From Burkholderiales bacterium (GTDB taxonomy: Bacteria; Pseudomonadota; Gammaproteobacteria; Burkholderiales; Casimicrobiaceae), in the NCBI GenBank assembly GCA_031275075.1, contig JAISPI010000037.1, positions 1-13,213 of the forward strand: DNA of 13,213 bases, in the 5' to 3' direction. The notes below the pieces were generated by a model that was given only the letters and a program-made list of their open reading frames with translations, had not been told where the DNA came from and searched no databases. Numbering within the stretch: the stretch's first letter is position 1; every line of letters begins with the position of its first letter. Below are positions 1 to 7,297 of this stretch, piece by piece. The translations under genes and the position numbers were made by a program.

Positions 1-107
1 TTAATGAGGGTTGGGGTTGTGTATAGTCCGGTGCCGCCTTCGAATCTTCCCTTCCGCGATCTGTAACGCATGCTGCCGCGCAGGCTTAACTCAACTTGGA
101 CGGAATA

Positions 108-149
108 ACGTCATTCTGCAACTACGCTTTGTTCCGCGCAGAATGACGT
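108..149. repeat. Palindrome with GTCATTC/GAATGAC ends
   Basis: ACGTCATTCTGC at 108-119 is perfectly complementary to GCAGAATGACGT at 138-149, with an 18-base loop. A second short inverted pair, CGGAA (101-105) and TTCCG (132-136), is interleaved. No T-tract follows, so it is not a standard terminator. The outer GTCATTC is shared with the repeat near 9228, and this style of ending is common in small dispersed repeats of Proteobacteria. Whether it is a dispersed repeat in this genome cannot be seen from one copy. Confidence 0.6.
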
Positions 150-191
150 AGAGGGGAAAGCCTATCCTCCAAGAGGCGTCCCGCTCCCCAG

Positions 192-221
192 ATAGCGAAA
201 AAACCCGGTTTCCGCTATACT
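192..221 (+). promoter_or_regulatory. Possible tRNA-Leu promoter (-10 TATACT)
   Basis: TATACT at 216-221 matches the sigma-70 -10 hexamer at five of six positions and lies about 20 bases before the tRNA. It is followed by a GC-rich stretch of the kind found at growth-rate-controlled tRNA promoters. The region where a -35 should lie (about 193-198, TAGCGA) fits poorly. The inverted repeat ATAGCG/CGCTAT overlaps the -10. This promoter may also serve tig. Confidence 0.4.
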
Positions 222-241
222 TATCGGCTTCGCCGGCGACC

Positions 242-327
242 GCGAAAGTGGCGGAATTGGTAGACGCACTGGATTTAGGTTCCAGCGGGTAACCCCCGTG
301 GGGGTTCGAGTCCCCCCTTTCGCACCA
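242..327 (+). tRNA. tRNA-Leu (anticodon UAG)
   Basis: The acceptor stem GCGAAAG (242-248) pairs with CTTTCGC (317-323). It is followed by A as discriminator base and an encoded CCA (325-327). The anticodon stem CTGGA/TCCAG encloses the loop 274-280, with TAG at 276-278, which reads CUN leucine codons. The long variable arm expected of a class II leucine tRNA is present, as is the GGTTCGAGTCC-type T arm. tig starts 71 bases after the CCA, so the two may share a transcript. Confidence 0.98.
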
Positions 328-398
328 TGACTGGCATGACGGCGGCCAGATCGCTGAAGGGACAATACGGCAACAGAACACCGCATAAGGACAAACGC

Positions 399-1739
399 AT
401 GCAATCCACGATTGAAACGATAAGCCAGCTTGAGCGCCAGGTAGTGCTTTCGGTGCCACTGGACGTGGTCGAAAAGGAAGTGCAAAAACGGCTGACCCGA
501 TTGTCGAAGACGGCAAAAATCGCCGGTTTCCGACCGGGCAAGGTGCCAATGAAAATGGTGACACAGCAGTACGGTCCGCAAATCAGGGACGAGGTCATCA
601 CCGATCGGGTGCAGGAGAATTTCAACGCGGCGGTGCGTGAGCACAATCTGCGCGTTGCCGGTTATCCGCGGGTTGAACCGAAACCGGCGAATGAAAGCCA
701 AAACAACCAGCTCGAATTTCAAGCGACGTTCGAGGTGTATCCAGAAGTGACGCTCGGCGATTTGACGAAGGTCGAATTGACGCGGCCGCAAGTCGAGGTG
801 ACCAATGCCGACATCGACCGCACGCTGGACGTGTTGCGTAAACAACGCGCGACATTTAAGAAGGTGGAGCGGGCAGCGCAGAAGGAAGATCGGGTGATGT
901 GTGATTTCACCGGCCGTCTGGATGGCGAAGCGTTTGCCGGCGGACAAGGACGCGATTTTGCGATCACCCTCGGCGAAGAACGGATGCTGCCGGAGTTTGA
1001 AACGGCGTTGGCCGGAATGAAGGCCGGCGAAACCAAACATTTTCCGCTGACGTTCCCGGCCGATTATCACGGCAAGGAAGTCGCCGGAAAAACGGCAGAG
1101 TTCGAATTGACGGTCAAAGAAGTGGCCGAACCGCAGTTGCCGCTGCTCGACGAAGGGTTTGCGCGTTTGCTGGGAATCGCCGATGGCAGTGTCGAATCGT
1201 TGCGCAACGAAGTAAAAAGCAATCTGCAATTACAGGTCAAGCACCGCATCGAAGGGTTGATGAAGGAGCAGGTCATGACGGCGATACACCAACACGCTGA
1301 AATGGCGCTGCCCAAGTCGCTGGTTGAGATGGAAATGATGTCGATGGCGCAGCGGATGTCGAGCGAATTGCAGAAGCAGGGGATGAAGCCGGAAGACATT
1401 AAATTGTCGCCGGAGATGTTCCGCAAGCAGGCCGAAGGGCGCGTCAAACTGTTGCTGGCGGTGTCAGAGGTCGTGCGTCAGAACAACCTGCAACCGAAAA
1501 CCGGACAGGTGCGGGCGCTGGTGGCCGAGGTGGCGCAAACGTATGAAGAACCGGAAGCGGTGGTGCGCTGGCATTTCGAGAAGCCGGAACGGCTGGCCAA
1601 TTTTGAGGCGTTGGCGACTGAGCACAATCTGATTGAATGGATGCAGACAGCGGCACGGGTAACCGACAAACCGATGACTCTGGAAGAGGCGATGGCACCG
1701 ACGCTATCGCTGGCGCCGGCAGCAGAAAACGGCGCCTGA
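399..1739 (+). CDS. tig: Trigger factor, ribosome-associated chaperone and prolyl isomerase
   Basis: The product binds at the ribosome exit tunnel and shields nascent cytosolic chains. The 446 residues compare with about 430 for the family. The N-terminal domain carries the ribosome-docking signature GFRPGKVP at residues 43-50. An FKBP-type prolyl isomerase domain lies at about 160-245 (VMCDFTGRLDGEAFAGG to TAEFELTVKEV). The helical C-terminal chaperone domain fills the rest. I chose the ATG at 399 because AAGG at 387-390 sits 8 bases ahead and family members begin with a similar MQ-x-TIE-type sequence. The frame is open back to the tRNA end at 327, but those 24 codons overlap the tRNA 3' end and look non-coding. 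It heads the order tig-clpP-clpX-lon seen in many proteobacteria. Confidence 0.97.
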   Translation: MQSTIETISQLERQVVLSVPLDVVEKEVQKRLTRLSKTAKIAGFRPGKVPMKMVTQQYGPQIRDEVITDRVQENFNAAVREHNLRVAGYPRVEPKPANESQNNQLEFQATFEVYPEVTLGDLTKVELTRPQVEVTNADIDRTLDVLRKQRATFKKVERAAQKEDRVMCDFTGRLDGEAFAGGQGRDFAITLGEERMLPEFETALAGMKAGETKHFPLTFPADYHGKEVAGKTAEFELTVKEVAEPQLPLLDEGFARLLGIADGSVESLRNEVKSNLQLQVKHRIEGLMKEQVMTAIHQHAEMALPKSLVEMEMMSMAQRMSSELQKQGMKPEDIKLSPEMFRKQAEGRVKLLLAVSEVVRQNNLQPKTGQVRALVAEVAQTYEEPEAVVRWHFEKPERLANFEALATEHNLIEWMQTAARVTDKPMTLEEAMAPTLSLAPAAENGA

Positions 1740-1770
1740 GAATACGGAGCGGCGCGAAAGACCAAAGAAA

Positions 1771-1790
1771 GACCCGGCGTTTGCCGGGTC
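1771..1790 (+). other. Stem-loop between tig and clpP
   Basis: GACCCGGC (1771-1778) and GCCGGGTC (1783-1790) form a perfect 8-bp stem with a GTTT tetraloop. No run of T follows (the next bases are AGCGCTTTATAAAG), so it is unlikely to terminate efficiently. It could protect the tig mRNA 3' end, mark a processing site, or act as a partial attenuator between tig and clpP. The palindrome CTTTATAAAG at 1795-1804 follows immediately and is AT-rich enough to hold a -10 element, but I see no matching -35. Confidence 0.6.
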
Positions 1791-1837
1791 AGCGCTTTAT
1801 AAAGTACGCGCGAACGGAACGATAAAGGAGAGCAGCG

Positions 1838-2440
1838 ATGGACGATGTGCGGAATCTGGGGCTGGTGCCGATGGTGATCGAGCAGAGCGGTCGCGGCGAG
1901 CGCGCTTACGACATTTATTCGCGGCTCTTGAAAGACCGGCTGATTTTTCTGGTCGGGCCGGTCGAAGAAAACACCGCCAATCTGATCGTCGCGCAAATGC
2001 TGTTTCTCGAATCGGAAAACCCCGAAAAAGACATTCATTTTTATATCAATTCGCCTGGCGGTTCAGTGTCGGCAGGGTTGGCGATTTACGACACGATGCA
2101 GTTTATCAAGCCGGATGTTTCGACATTGTGTACCGGCATGGCGGCATCAATGGGGGCGTTTTTGCTGGCGGCGGGCGCCAAGGGCAAGCGTTTTGCGCTG
2201 CCCAATTCGACGGTGATGATTCATCAGCCGCTGGGCGGCTTTCGCGGACAGGCGTCCGATATCGAAATCCACGCAAAACACATTCTGGCTCAGCGTGAAC
2301 GGCTCAACAAACTGCTGGCCGAACACACTGGCAAGCCGTTAAACGACATTGCCCGCGACACTGACCGTGACAACTTTTTAGACGCCCAGCAGGCTTGCGA
2401 TTATGGTTTGATCGACAAAGTCTTGCATAAGCGCGTCTAA
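1838..2440 (+). CDS. clpP: ATP-dependent Clp protease proteolytic subunit
   Basis: This serine peptidase forms the double heptameric chamber that degrades substrates unfolded by ClpX or ClpA in the cytosol. The protein has 200 residues, usual for the family. The catalytic triad is Ser104 (GMAASMGAF), His129 (MIHQP) and Asp178 (RDTDRDNF). All three are offset by 7 from the numbering of mature E. coli ClpP (97, 122, 171), which suggests a short N-terminal segment removed on maturation. INSPGGSVSAG at 70-80 is the oxyanion-hole region. The start at 1838 is supported by AAAGGAG at 1824-1830 with 7 bases of spacing. It lies 98 bases after tig and 43 bases before clpX, and is probably co-transcribed with clpX. 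Confidence 0.98.
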   Translation: MDDVRNLGLVPMVIEQSGRGERAYDIYSRLLKDRLIFLVGPVEENTANLIVAQMLFLESENPEKDIHFYINSPGGSVSAGLAIYDTMQFIKPDVSTLCTGMAASMGAFLLAAGAKGKRFALPNSTVMIHQPLGGFRGQASDIEIHAKHILAQRERLNKLLAEHTGKPLNDIARDTDRDNFLDAQQACDYGLIDKVLHKRV

Positions 2441-2483
2441 GCCGGGTACAGTAGACCCGTGCAAGCTTTACAGGGATAGCGAG

Positions 2484-3755
2484 ATGACCCAGAAAAAAAG
2501 CGGAGAGAGTGTTTCGCACTGTTCGTTCTGCGGCGCCAACCAGGAAGAGCGCCGCCATCTGATTTCGGCAGAACATGCGGGCAAAAAAGTTTTTATCTGT
2601 GACGATTGCGTCCGGTTGTGCAACGATGTTCTGGTCGACGGCAAAATTGCCGAGGAACAAAGAAACCTGAAGAAGTCCAAGCTGTTAACGCCTCAGGAAA
2701 TTCGCCAGGTTCTCGATAATTATGTGATCGGGCAGGATTCGGCGAAAAAGCATTTGTCGGTAGCGGTGTATAACCACTACAAACGGCTGCAATCAACTGT
2801 GGACGATGACGGCGTTGAACTGTCGAAATCGAACATCCTGTTAATCGGCCCAACCGGTTCCGGAAAAACATTGTTAGCGCAAACGCTTGCCCGCGTGCTC
2901 GATGTGCCGTTTGTGATTGCGGACGCGACGACACTGACGGAAGCAGGATATGTCGGTGAGGATGTCGAAAACGTCATCCATAAACTGTTGCAGAAATGCG
3001 AGTACGATGTGGAAAAGGCCCAGCGTGGCATTATTTACATTGATGAAATCGACAAGATCGCGCGTAAAAGCGAAAGCCCGTCAATTACCCGCGACGTGTC
3101 TGGCGAAGGCGTACAGCAGGCATTGTTGAAGTTGGTGGAAGGAACGATTGCATCGGTGCCACCACAAGGTGGCCGCAAGCACCCGAATCAGGAGCTGATT
3201 GCGGTTGACACCAGCAATATCCTGTTTATTTGCGGCGGTTCGTTCGATGGTCTGGAAAAAATCGTACAACAGCGTACGGTCAAGGTCGGCATTGGCTTTG
3301 GCGCCGAGATCGCCACGGCGAAAAGCGAGATGGGAAAGCAACTGCTGCACGATGTCGAGCCAGAGGATTTAATTCGCTTCGGGCTGATTCCGGAATTCGT
3401 TGGCCGTCTTCCGGTGGTGGCGACACTCGATGAATTGGATGAGCGCGGTCTGGTGCAGATTCTGACCGAACCGAAGAGCGCGTTGATCAAGCAGTATCAA
3501 AAGCTTTTCAAAATGGAAGGCGTCGAATTGGAAGTGCGAGAACCGGCGCTGTATGCAATGGCCAAACAGGCGCTGGAGCGAAAAACCGGCGCACGCGGAT
3601 TACGCTCGATTCTGGAACAAACGTTGCTCGACACGATGTACGAATTGCCGGGGTTGACCGGACTGACCAAGGTGGTGGTCGATGAAACGGCGATCAATGG
3701 CGCCGGTAAACCGCTGCGGGTTTACGCTGATGCCAGCCACAACCTGACGGCATAA
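2484..3755 (+). CDS. clpX: ATP-dependent Clp protease ATP-binding subunit ClpX
   Basis: This AAA+ unfoldase recognises tagged or signal-bearing proteins and threads them into ClpP. The 423 residues match the family (about 424). The N-terminal zinc-binding domain has Cys13, Cys16, Cys39 and Cys42. Walker A is GPTGSGKT at 122-129. The pore loop GYVG is at 154-157, and Walker B ends at Asp186-Glu187 in IIYIDEID. The RKH loop is at 230-232, and the IGF loop that docks onto ClpP is at 269-271. Every functional loop needed for partnership with ClpP is intact. The start is supported by AGGGA at 2472-2476, 7 bases upstream. A weak hairpin (CGGGT 2443-2447, ACCCG 2455-2459) lies in the short gap after clpP. 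Confidence 0.98.
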   Translation: MTQKKSGESVSHCSFCGANQEERRHLISAEHAGKKVFICDDCVRLCNDVLVDGKIAEEQRNLKKSKLLTPQEIRQVLDNYVIGQDSAKKHLSVAVYNHYKRLQSTVDDDGVELSKSNILLIGPTGSGKTLLAQTLARVLDVPFVIADATTLTEAGYVGEDVENVIHKLLQKCEYDVEKAQRGIIYIDEIDKIARKSESPSITRDVSGEGVQQALLKLVEGTIASVPPQGGRKHPNQELIAVDTSNILFICGGSFDGLEKIVQQRTVKVGIGFGAEIATAKSEMGKQLLHDVEPEDLIRFGLIPEFVGRLPVVATLDELDERGLVQILTEPKSALIKQYQKLFKMEGVELEVREPALYAMAKQALERKTGARGLRSILEQTLLDTMYELPGLTGLTKVVVDETAINGAGKPLRVYADASHNLTA

Positions 3756-3821
3756 CTGGCCGCGCCCTGCTCCGCCTGACATAATGTGACCGTTAAAACG
3801 TGCGGGAGGCGCGTGGGACGG

Positions 3822-3850
3822 GTTGATAAAATGGAAGCGCAGCCCCATAT
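3822..3850 (+). promoter_or_regulatory. Sigma-32 (RpoH) heat-shock promoter for lon
   Basis: GTTGATA at 3822-3828 resembles the sigma-32 -35 element CTTGAAA. CCCCATAT at 3843-3850 fits the -10 consensus CCCCATnT at every defined base. The spacer is 14 bases, within the known range. It ends 37 bases before the lon ATG, and lon is a classic member of the RpoH regulon in E. coli. The match is read directly from sequence; activity is inferred. Confidence 0.8.
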
Positions 3851-3887
3851 ACCTTTCTGTATTTTTCCCTTTTGAAATGAGATTTTG

Positions 3888-6335
3888 ATGGCCCCCGAAA
3901 TTCCTGCCGTTCAGAGTACGCCGACGCTGTTGCCGCTGTTGCCACTGCGCGATGTCGTTGTTTTTCCGCACATGGTGATCCCGTTGTTTGTGGGGCGTCC
4001 CAAGTCGATCAAGGCGCTGGATGCGGCGATGAAGCACAACCAGCCGATTCTGCTGGTGGCGCAAAAAGACGCGGCCAAGGATGACCCCACCGCCGAAGAT
4101 CTGTACGACACGGGAACCGTGGCGGCGGTATTGCAAATGCTCAAACTGCCCGACGGGACAGTTAAAGTACTGGTCGAGGGCAAGGAGCGGGTGCGCCTTC
4201 TGAAAGTGGTTGAACAGGACGACTACCTGATTGCTGACGGTCAGCTTGTATCGTCGAAGGTTGTGGAACCCAGCGAAGTGGAGGCGATGCGGCGGGCGCT
4301 TTTGGCGCAGTTCGATCAATACGTAAAGCTCAACAAAAAAATCCCGCCGGAATTGCTGACGTCGATGAACGGCATTGAGGACGGCAGCCGTTTGGCCGAT
4401 GCTATCGTGGCGCACTTGCCTTTGAAACTTGAGCAAAAACAAAAAGTGCTCGAAATGGTCGAGATCATGCCGCGTCTTGAGCACTTGCTTGGTTTGCTGG
4501 AAAGTGAAGTTGATATTCTGCAGGTGGAGAAACGTATTCGCGGCCGCGTCAAACGGCAGATGGAAAAAAGCCAGCGCGAGTACTATCTGAACGAACAGGT
4601 CAAGGCAATCCAGAAAGAACTTGGCGAGGGCGATGAATCAGCCGATCTCGATGAAATCGGAAAGAAGATCAAAATCGCGCACATGACCAAAGAAGGTGAG
4701 CAGAAAGCGCAAAACGAGTTGAAAAAACTGCGCTTGATGTCGCCGATGTCGGCGGAAGCCACGGTGGTGCGCAACTACATCGATACGCTGGTCAACCTGC
4801 CTTGGAAGAAGAAAACCAAGATCAACAAGGCGCTGGCAAAGGCGATTGAAACGCTCGATGCCGATCACTATGGGTTGGAGAAAGTCAAAGAACGGATCGT
4901 CGAATATTTGGCGGTACAGCAACGCGTTGACCGTTTGCGCGGACCGATCTTGTGTCTGGTCGGGCCTCCGGGCGTTGGCAAAACATCGCTTGGACAATCC
5001 ATCGCGCGAGCGACAGGCCGGAAATTCGTCCGGATGAGTCTCGGCGGCGTGCGCGACGAAGCTGAAATTCGCGGCCATCGCCGCACGTATATTGGTTCGA
5101 TGCCGGGCAAGATTTTGCAAAACATGACCAAGGTTGGCGTACGGAATCCGCTTTTTCTGCTCGATGAAGTGGACAAGATAGGCATGGATTTTCGCGGTGA
5201 CCCATCGTCGGCGCTGCTCGAGGTGCTTGATCCCGAACAGAACAGCACGTTTACCGATCACTATGTTGAAGTTGAATACGATTTGTCGGACGTGATGTTC
5301 GTAGCGACGGCCAATACGCTGAATATTCCGTCGCCGCTGCTCGACCGGATGGAAGTGATCCGGTTGTCCGGTTACACAGAAGACGAGAAGATTGGCATCG
5401 CCAAACAATATCTGCTGAAAAAACAGAGGGACGCCAACGGCGTCAAGCCGGAGGAATTGACGGTGACCGACGACGCGCTGCGCGACATCGTTCGTTATTA
5501 CACGAGCGAAGCCGGCGTACGCGGGCTGGAGCGCGAAATCAGCAAGGTTTGCCGGAAAGTGGTGAAAGCGCTGCAACTGGAAGAAAAGAAAAACAAGGAA
5601 ACCATTACGGTTGATCCTGAAACGCTGGAAAAATACCTGGGGGTACGCCGTTACACCTATGGAATGGCCGAGAAGAAAAATCAGATCGGACAAGTAACAG
5701 GGCTGGCCTGGACCGAAGTCGGCGGTGATTTGCTCACCATCGAAGCGGTGATCCTGCCTGGAAAAGGCAAGACAACGACGACCGGAAAACTTGGCGAAGT
5801 CATGCAGGAATCGATCCAGGCGGCATTGTCCGTCGTACGTCATCGTAGCCGCGACCTTGGGATCGACCCCGATTTTTACCAGAAGAGCGATTTACATATT
5901 CATTTGCCGGAAGGCGCGACGCCGAAAGATGGCCCGTCGGCGGGCGTGGCCATTTGTATAGCATTGGTTTCGATTTTGACCGGTATTCCGGTGCGCTGTG
6001 ACGTGGCGATGACCGGCGAAATCACGCTGCGCGGCGAAGTGTTGCCGATTGGCGGGTTGAAGGAAAAACTGCTGGCAGCGGGACGCGGCGGGATCAAAAC
6101 AGTACTGATTCCCGAAGAAAATATGAAGGATCTCGTCGAAGTCCCGGAAGAAATCAAAGAGCGTATTGAGATTCGTCCGGTTCGCTGGATTGAGCAGGTA
6201 TTGGATACAGCGCTGGAACGGGCGCCGATACCGTTGCCTCCAGAAGACAAAACAGGTGAGAAAAAAGCGGAAGAGGCCGGAATGTCCCCAGCGCAAGAAA
6301 CGCCAGCGGAAAAGTCCGTACAGATCAAACATTGA
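3888..6335 (+). CDS. lon: ATP-dependent protease Lon (La)
   Basis: This cytosolic AAA+ serine protease degrades misfolded and short-lived regulatory proteins. The 815 residues fold as an N-terminal LAN domain (about 13-205), a coiled linker, an AAA+ module and a C-terminal protease domain (about 595-780). Walker A is GPPGVGKT at 359-366, and Walker B ends at Asp426-Glu427. The catalytic dyad is Ser684 (KDGPSAG) and Lys727 (GGLKEK), 43 residues apart as in E. coli (679 and 722). The charged, Pro-rich C-terminal tail of roughly 30 residues is a little longer than in E. coli. I used the ATG at 3888; a TTG lies just before it, but ATG is the simpler choice. The Shine-Dalgarno is weak (ATGAGA). 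A sigma-32-type promoter precedes the gene. Confidence 0.98.
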   Translation: MAPEIPAVQSTPTLLPLLPLRDVVVFPHMVIPLFVGRPKSIKALDAAMKHNQPILLVAQKDAAKDDPTAEDLYDTGTVAAVLQMLKLPDGTVKVLVEGKERVRLLKVVEQDDYLIADGQLVSSKVVEPSEVEAMRRALLAQFDQYVKLNKKIPPELLTSMNGIEDGSRLADAIVAHLPLKLEQKQKVLEMVEIMPRLEHLLGLLESEVDILQVEKRIRGRVKRQMEKSQREYYLNEQVKAIQKELGEGDESADLDEIGKKIKIAHMTKEGEQKAQNELKKLRLMSPMSAEATVVRNYIDTLVNLPWKKKTKINKALAKAIETLDADHYGLEKVKERIVEYLAVQQRVDRLRGPILCLVGPPGVGKTSLGQSIARATGRKFVRMSLGGVRDEAEIRGHRRTYIGSMPGKILQNMTKVGVRNPLFLLDEVDKIGMDFRGDPSSALLEVLDPEQNSTFTDHYVEVEYDLSDVMFVATANTLNIPSPLLDRMEVIRLSGYTEDEKIGIAKQYLLKKQRDANGVKPEELTVTDDALRDIVRYYTSEAGVRGLEREISKVCRKVVKALQLEEKKNKETITVDPETLEKYLGVRRYTYGMAEKKNQIGQVTGLAWTEVGGDLLTIEAVILPGKGKTTTTGKLGEVMQESIQAALSVVRHRSRDLGIDPDFYQKSDLHIHLPEGATPKDGPSAGVAICIALVSILTGIPVRCDVAMTGEITLRGEVLPIGGLKEKLLAAGRGGIKTVLIPEENMKDLVEVPEEIKERIEIRPVRWIEQVLDTALERAPIPLPPEDKTGEKKAEEAGMSPAQETPAEKSVQIKH

Positions 6336-6493
6336 GGAAAAATTTATACTCGGACACGTTTGAATCAGGAGCGGTTGAGGGATAATAGGCGCCTCGAAGG
6401 CCAAACAAAGAGGCGCCGGGTCGAATACTTTTAGGGATGTGGCGCGTACAGCGCCATTCTGTTTCTTGATCTTGTTAGAAGAAAGGACTGGAC
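6336..6493 (+). promoter_or_regulatory. lon-hupB intergenic region with two stem-loops
   Basis: GGCGCCTC (6388-6395) pairs with GAGGCGCC (6410-6417) across a 14-base loop. TGGCGC (6440-6445) pairs with GCGCCA (6451-6456) and is followed by the T-rich stretch TTCTGTTTCTT. The second could be a leaky terminator for lon. A candidate hupB promoter is TTGAAT (6360-6365) with GATAAT (6381-6386), but the 15-base spacer is short. If it is used, both hairpins would lie in the hupB 5' leader. Confidence 0.45.
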
Positions 6494-6766
6494 ATGAAGA
6501 AATCTGAACTGGTAGAAGCGATAGCGAAGCAGGCGGATTTATCGAAAGCAGCGGCGGAGCGCGCACTGGATGCAACTGTGGAGGCGATCACCGAAGCGCT
6601 GCAAAAAGGGGATACCGTAACGCTTGTCGGTTTCGGCGCGTTTTATGTCAGCGAGCGCAAAGCGCGTTCGGGTTTCAACCCGCGGACCAAGGAGGCCATC
6701 GAAATCGAAGCGGCAAAGGTGCCGCGTTTCAGAGCTGGTAAAGTTTTGAAAGACGCTATAAAATAA
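6494..6766 (+). CDS. hupB: DNA-binding protein HU-beta
   Basis: This is a small nucleoid-associated protein that binds and bends DNA as a dimer without strong sequence preference. It has 90 residues, the standard HU length. It begins MKKSELVEAIA, has the core VGFGAFYV, and the DNA-grasping arm carries the RSGFNPRTKEAI region. It ends in the conserved AAKVPRFRAGKVLKDAIK. The arm Pro is in place (NPRT). Because it follows lon it is called HU-beta rather than IHF or HU-alpha; the FNPRTKE arm departs somewhat from the common RNPQTGKE form. GAAAGGA at 6481-6487, 6 bases ahead, supports the start. No terminator separates it from the tRNA genes downstream. Confidence 0.97.
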   Translation: MKKSELVEAIAKQADLSKAAAERALDATVEAITEALQKGDTVTLVGFGAFYVSERKARSGFNPRTKEAIEIEAAKVPRFRAGKVLKDAIK

Positions 6767-6819
6767 TAGTTTTTCCACCCGGGGGAGCTGTTCGTATCCC
6801 GAAGCCATAGACGATGCGA

Positions 6820-6895
6820 GGGTGCTTAGCTCAGTTGGTAGAGCGTCGCCCTTACAAGGCGAATGTCGGGAGTTCGAGCCTCTCAGCACCCACCA
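6820..6895 (+). tRNA. tRNA-Val (anticodon UAC)
   Basis: The acceptor stem GGGTGCT (6820-6826) pairs with AGCACCC (6885-6891), followed by A and an encoded CCA (6893-6895). The anticodon stem TCGCC/GGCGA encloses a 7-base loop with TAC at 6853-6855. D arm (TAGCTCAGTTGGTAGAGC) and T arm (GGGAGTTCGAGCCTCTC, with a mismatch or wobble near its base) are present. It starts 53 bases after hupB and may share its transcript. Confidence 0.98.
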
Positions 6896-6945
6896 GACGC
6901 ATCAGGTCGAGCGGTTATGTGCCGGATTGGAAAAACCAAGAATTG

Positions 6946-7022
6946 GGAGCGGTAGTTCAGTTGGTTAGAATACCGGCCTGTCACGCCGGGGGTCGCGGGT
7001 TCGAGCCCCGTCCGCTCCGCCA
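6946..7022 (+). tRNA. tRNA-Asp (anticodon GUC)
   Basis: The acceptor stem GGAGCGG (6946-6952) pairs with CCGCTCC (7012-7018), followed by G as the discriminator base expected for aspartate and an encoded CCA (7020-7022). The anticodon stem CCGGC/GCCGG encloses the loop with GTC at 6980-6982. It lies 50 bases after tRNA-Val. The spacer contains a small hairpin TTGG-AAAAA-CCAA (6927-6939). The pair was probably made as one precursor ending at the terminator just downstream. Confidence 0.98.
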
Positions 7023-7029
7023 AACCAGA

Positions 7030-7060
7030 AAAAAGACGAACTCCGGTTCGTCTTTTTTTT
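7030..7060 (+). terminator. Intrinsic terminator after tRNA-Asp
   Basis: AGACGAAC (7034-7041) pairs with GTTCGTCT (7046-7053) around a TCCG loop, extended by A/T pairs on both sides. It ends in an uninterrupted run of T at 7053-7060. This is a textbook rho-independent terminator for the hupB/tRNA-Val/tRNA-Asp transcript. Confidence 0.93.
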
Positions 7061-7297
7061 CGGATGTAAATATGGGTCGAGCGTCATTCGCCTCGTGAGC
7101 CGAAAGCACTCGACACATCAATGGATGACCGCCAGCTGGACGGGGGGAAACGATGGCACGGCTATCTGGTAAACTTCTGCCTTTAGCATTTCAGGGATTG
7201 CCTCGGGCATGGGTCGATGCCGGGGCGGATACTGGCCATCGGCATTTTGCCGTCGTGGCCACGAGTGAAATGAGACAAGTCATGGGACAGCCCGATT
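7061..7297 (+). other. Intergenic region ahead of ppiD
   Basis: This holds no tRNA and no convincing promoter. Its only coding candidate is the short ORF at 7153-7305, listed separately. I see no good -35/-10 pair for ppiD, although transcription must restart here because a strong terminator ends at 7060. Confidence 0.5.

Larger units (their letters stand above)
1..241. other. Intergenic region upstream of tRNA-Leu
   Basis: No recognisable gene is visible. On the + strand, frame 1 is open from the window edge to a TAA at 64-66 (21 codons). This could be the tail of a gene that begins outside the window, but the residues match nothing I know. The rest holds a palindrome at 108-149 and a second inverted repeat (ATAGCG 192-197 with CGCTAT 213-218) that overlaps the tRNA promoter element. 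Both are listed separately. Confidence 0.5.

Noticed and set aside
1..66. Open frame from the window edge to TAA at 64-66 as the tail of an upstream gene
   Set aside because: Only 21 codons are visible and none form a recognisable motif, so no feature was called.
162..1229. Long antisense ORF (355 codons) opposite tig
   Set aside because: It overlaps the tRNA-Leu gene and a clear tig frame. Its product is rich in His, Arg and Phe with no family resemblance, as expected for the shadow of a biased coding frame.
4638..5843. 401-codon antisense ORF opposite lon, with a similar 294-codon one at 3600-4484
   Set aside because: Both lie opposite a fully conserved Lon frame and show shadow composition (His, Arg, Gln, Phe rich). 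No start signal or known domain is visible.
6814..7098. ORF across the tRNA-Val/tRNA-Asp genes, and the one across tRNA-Cys at 12368-12793
   Set aside because: Both translate tRNA sequence, giving typical spurious peptides such as AQLVERRPYKANVGSS-type strings.
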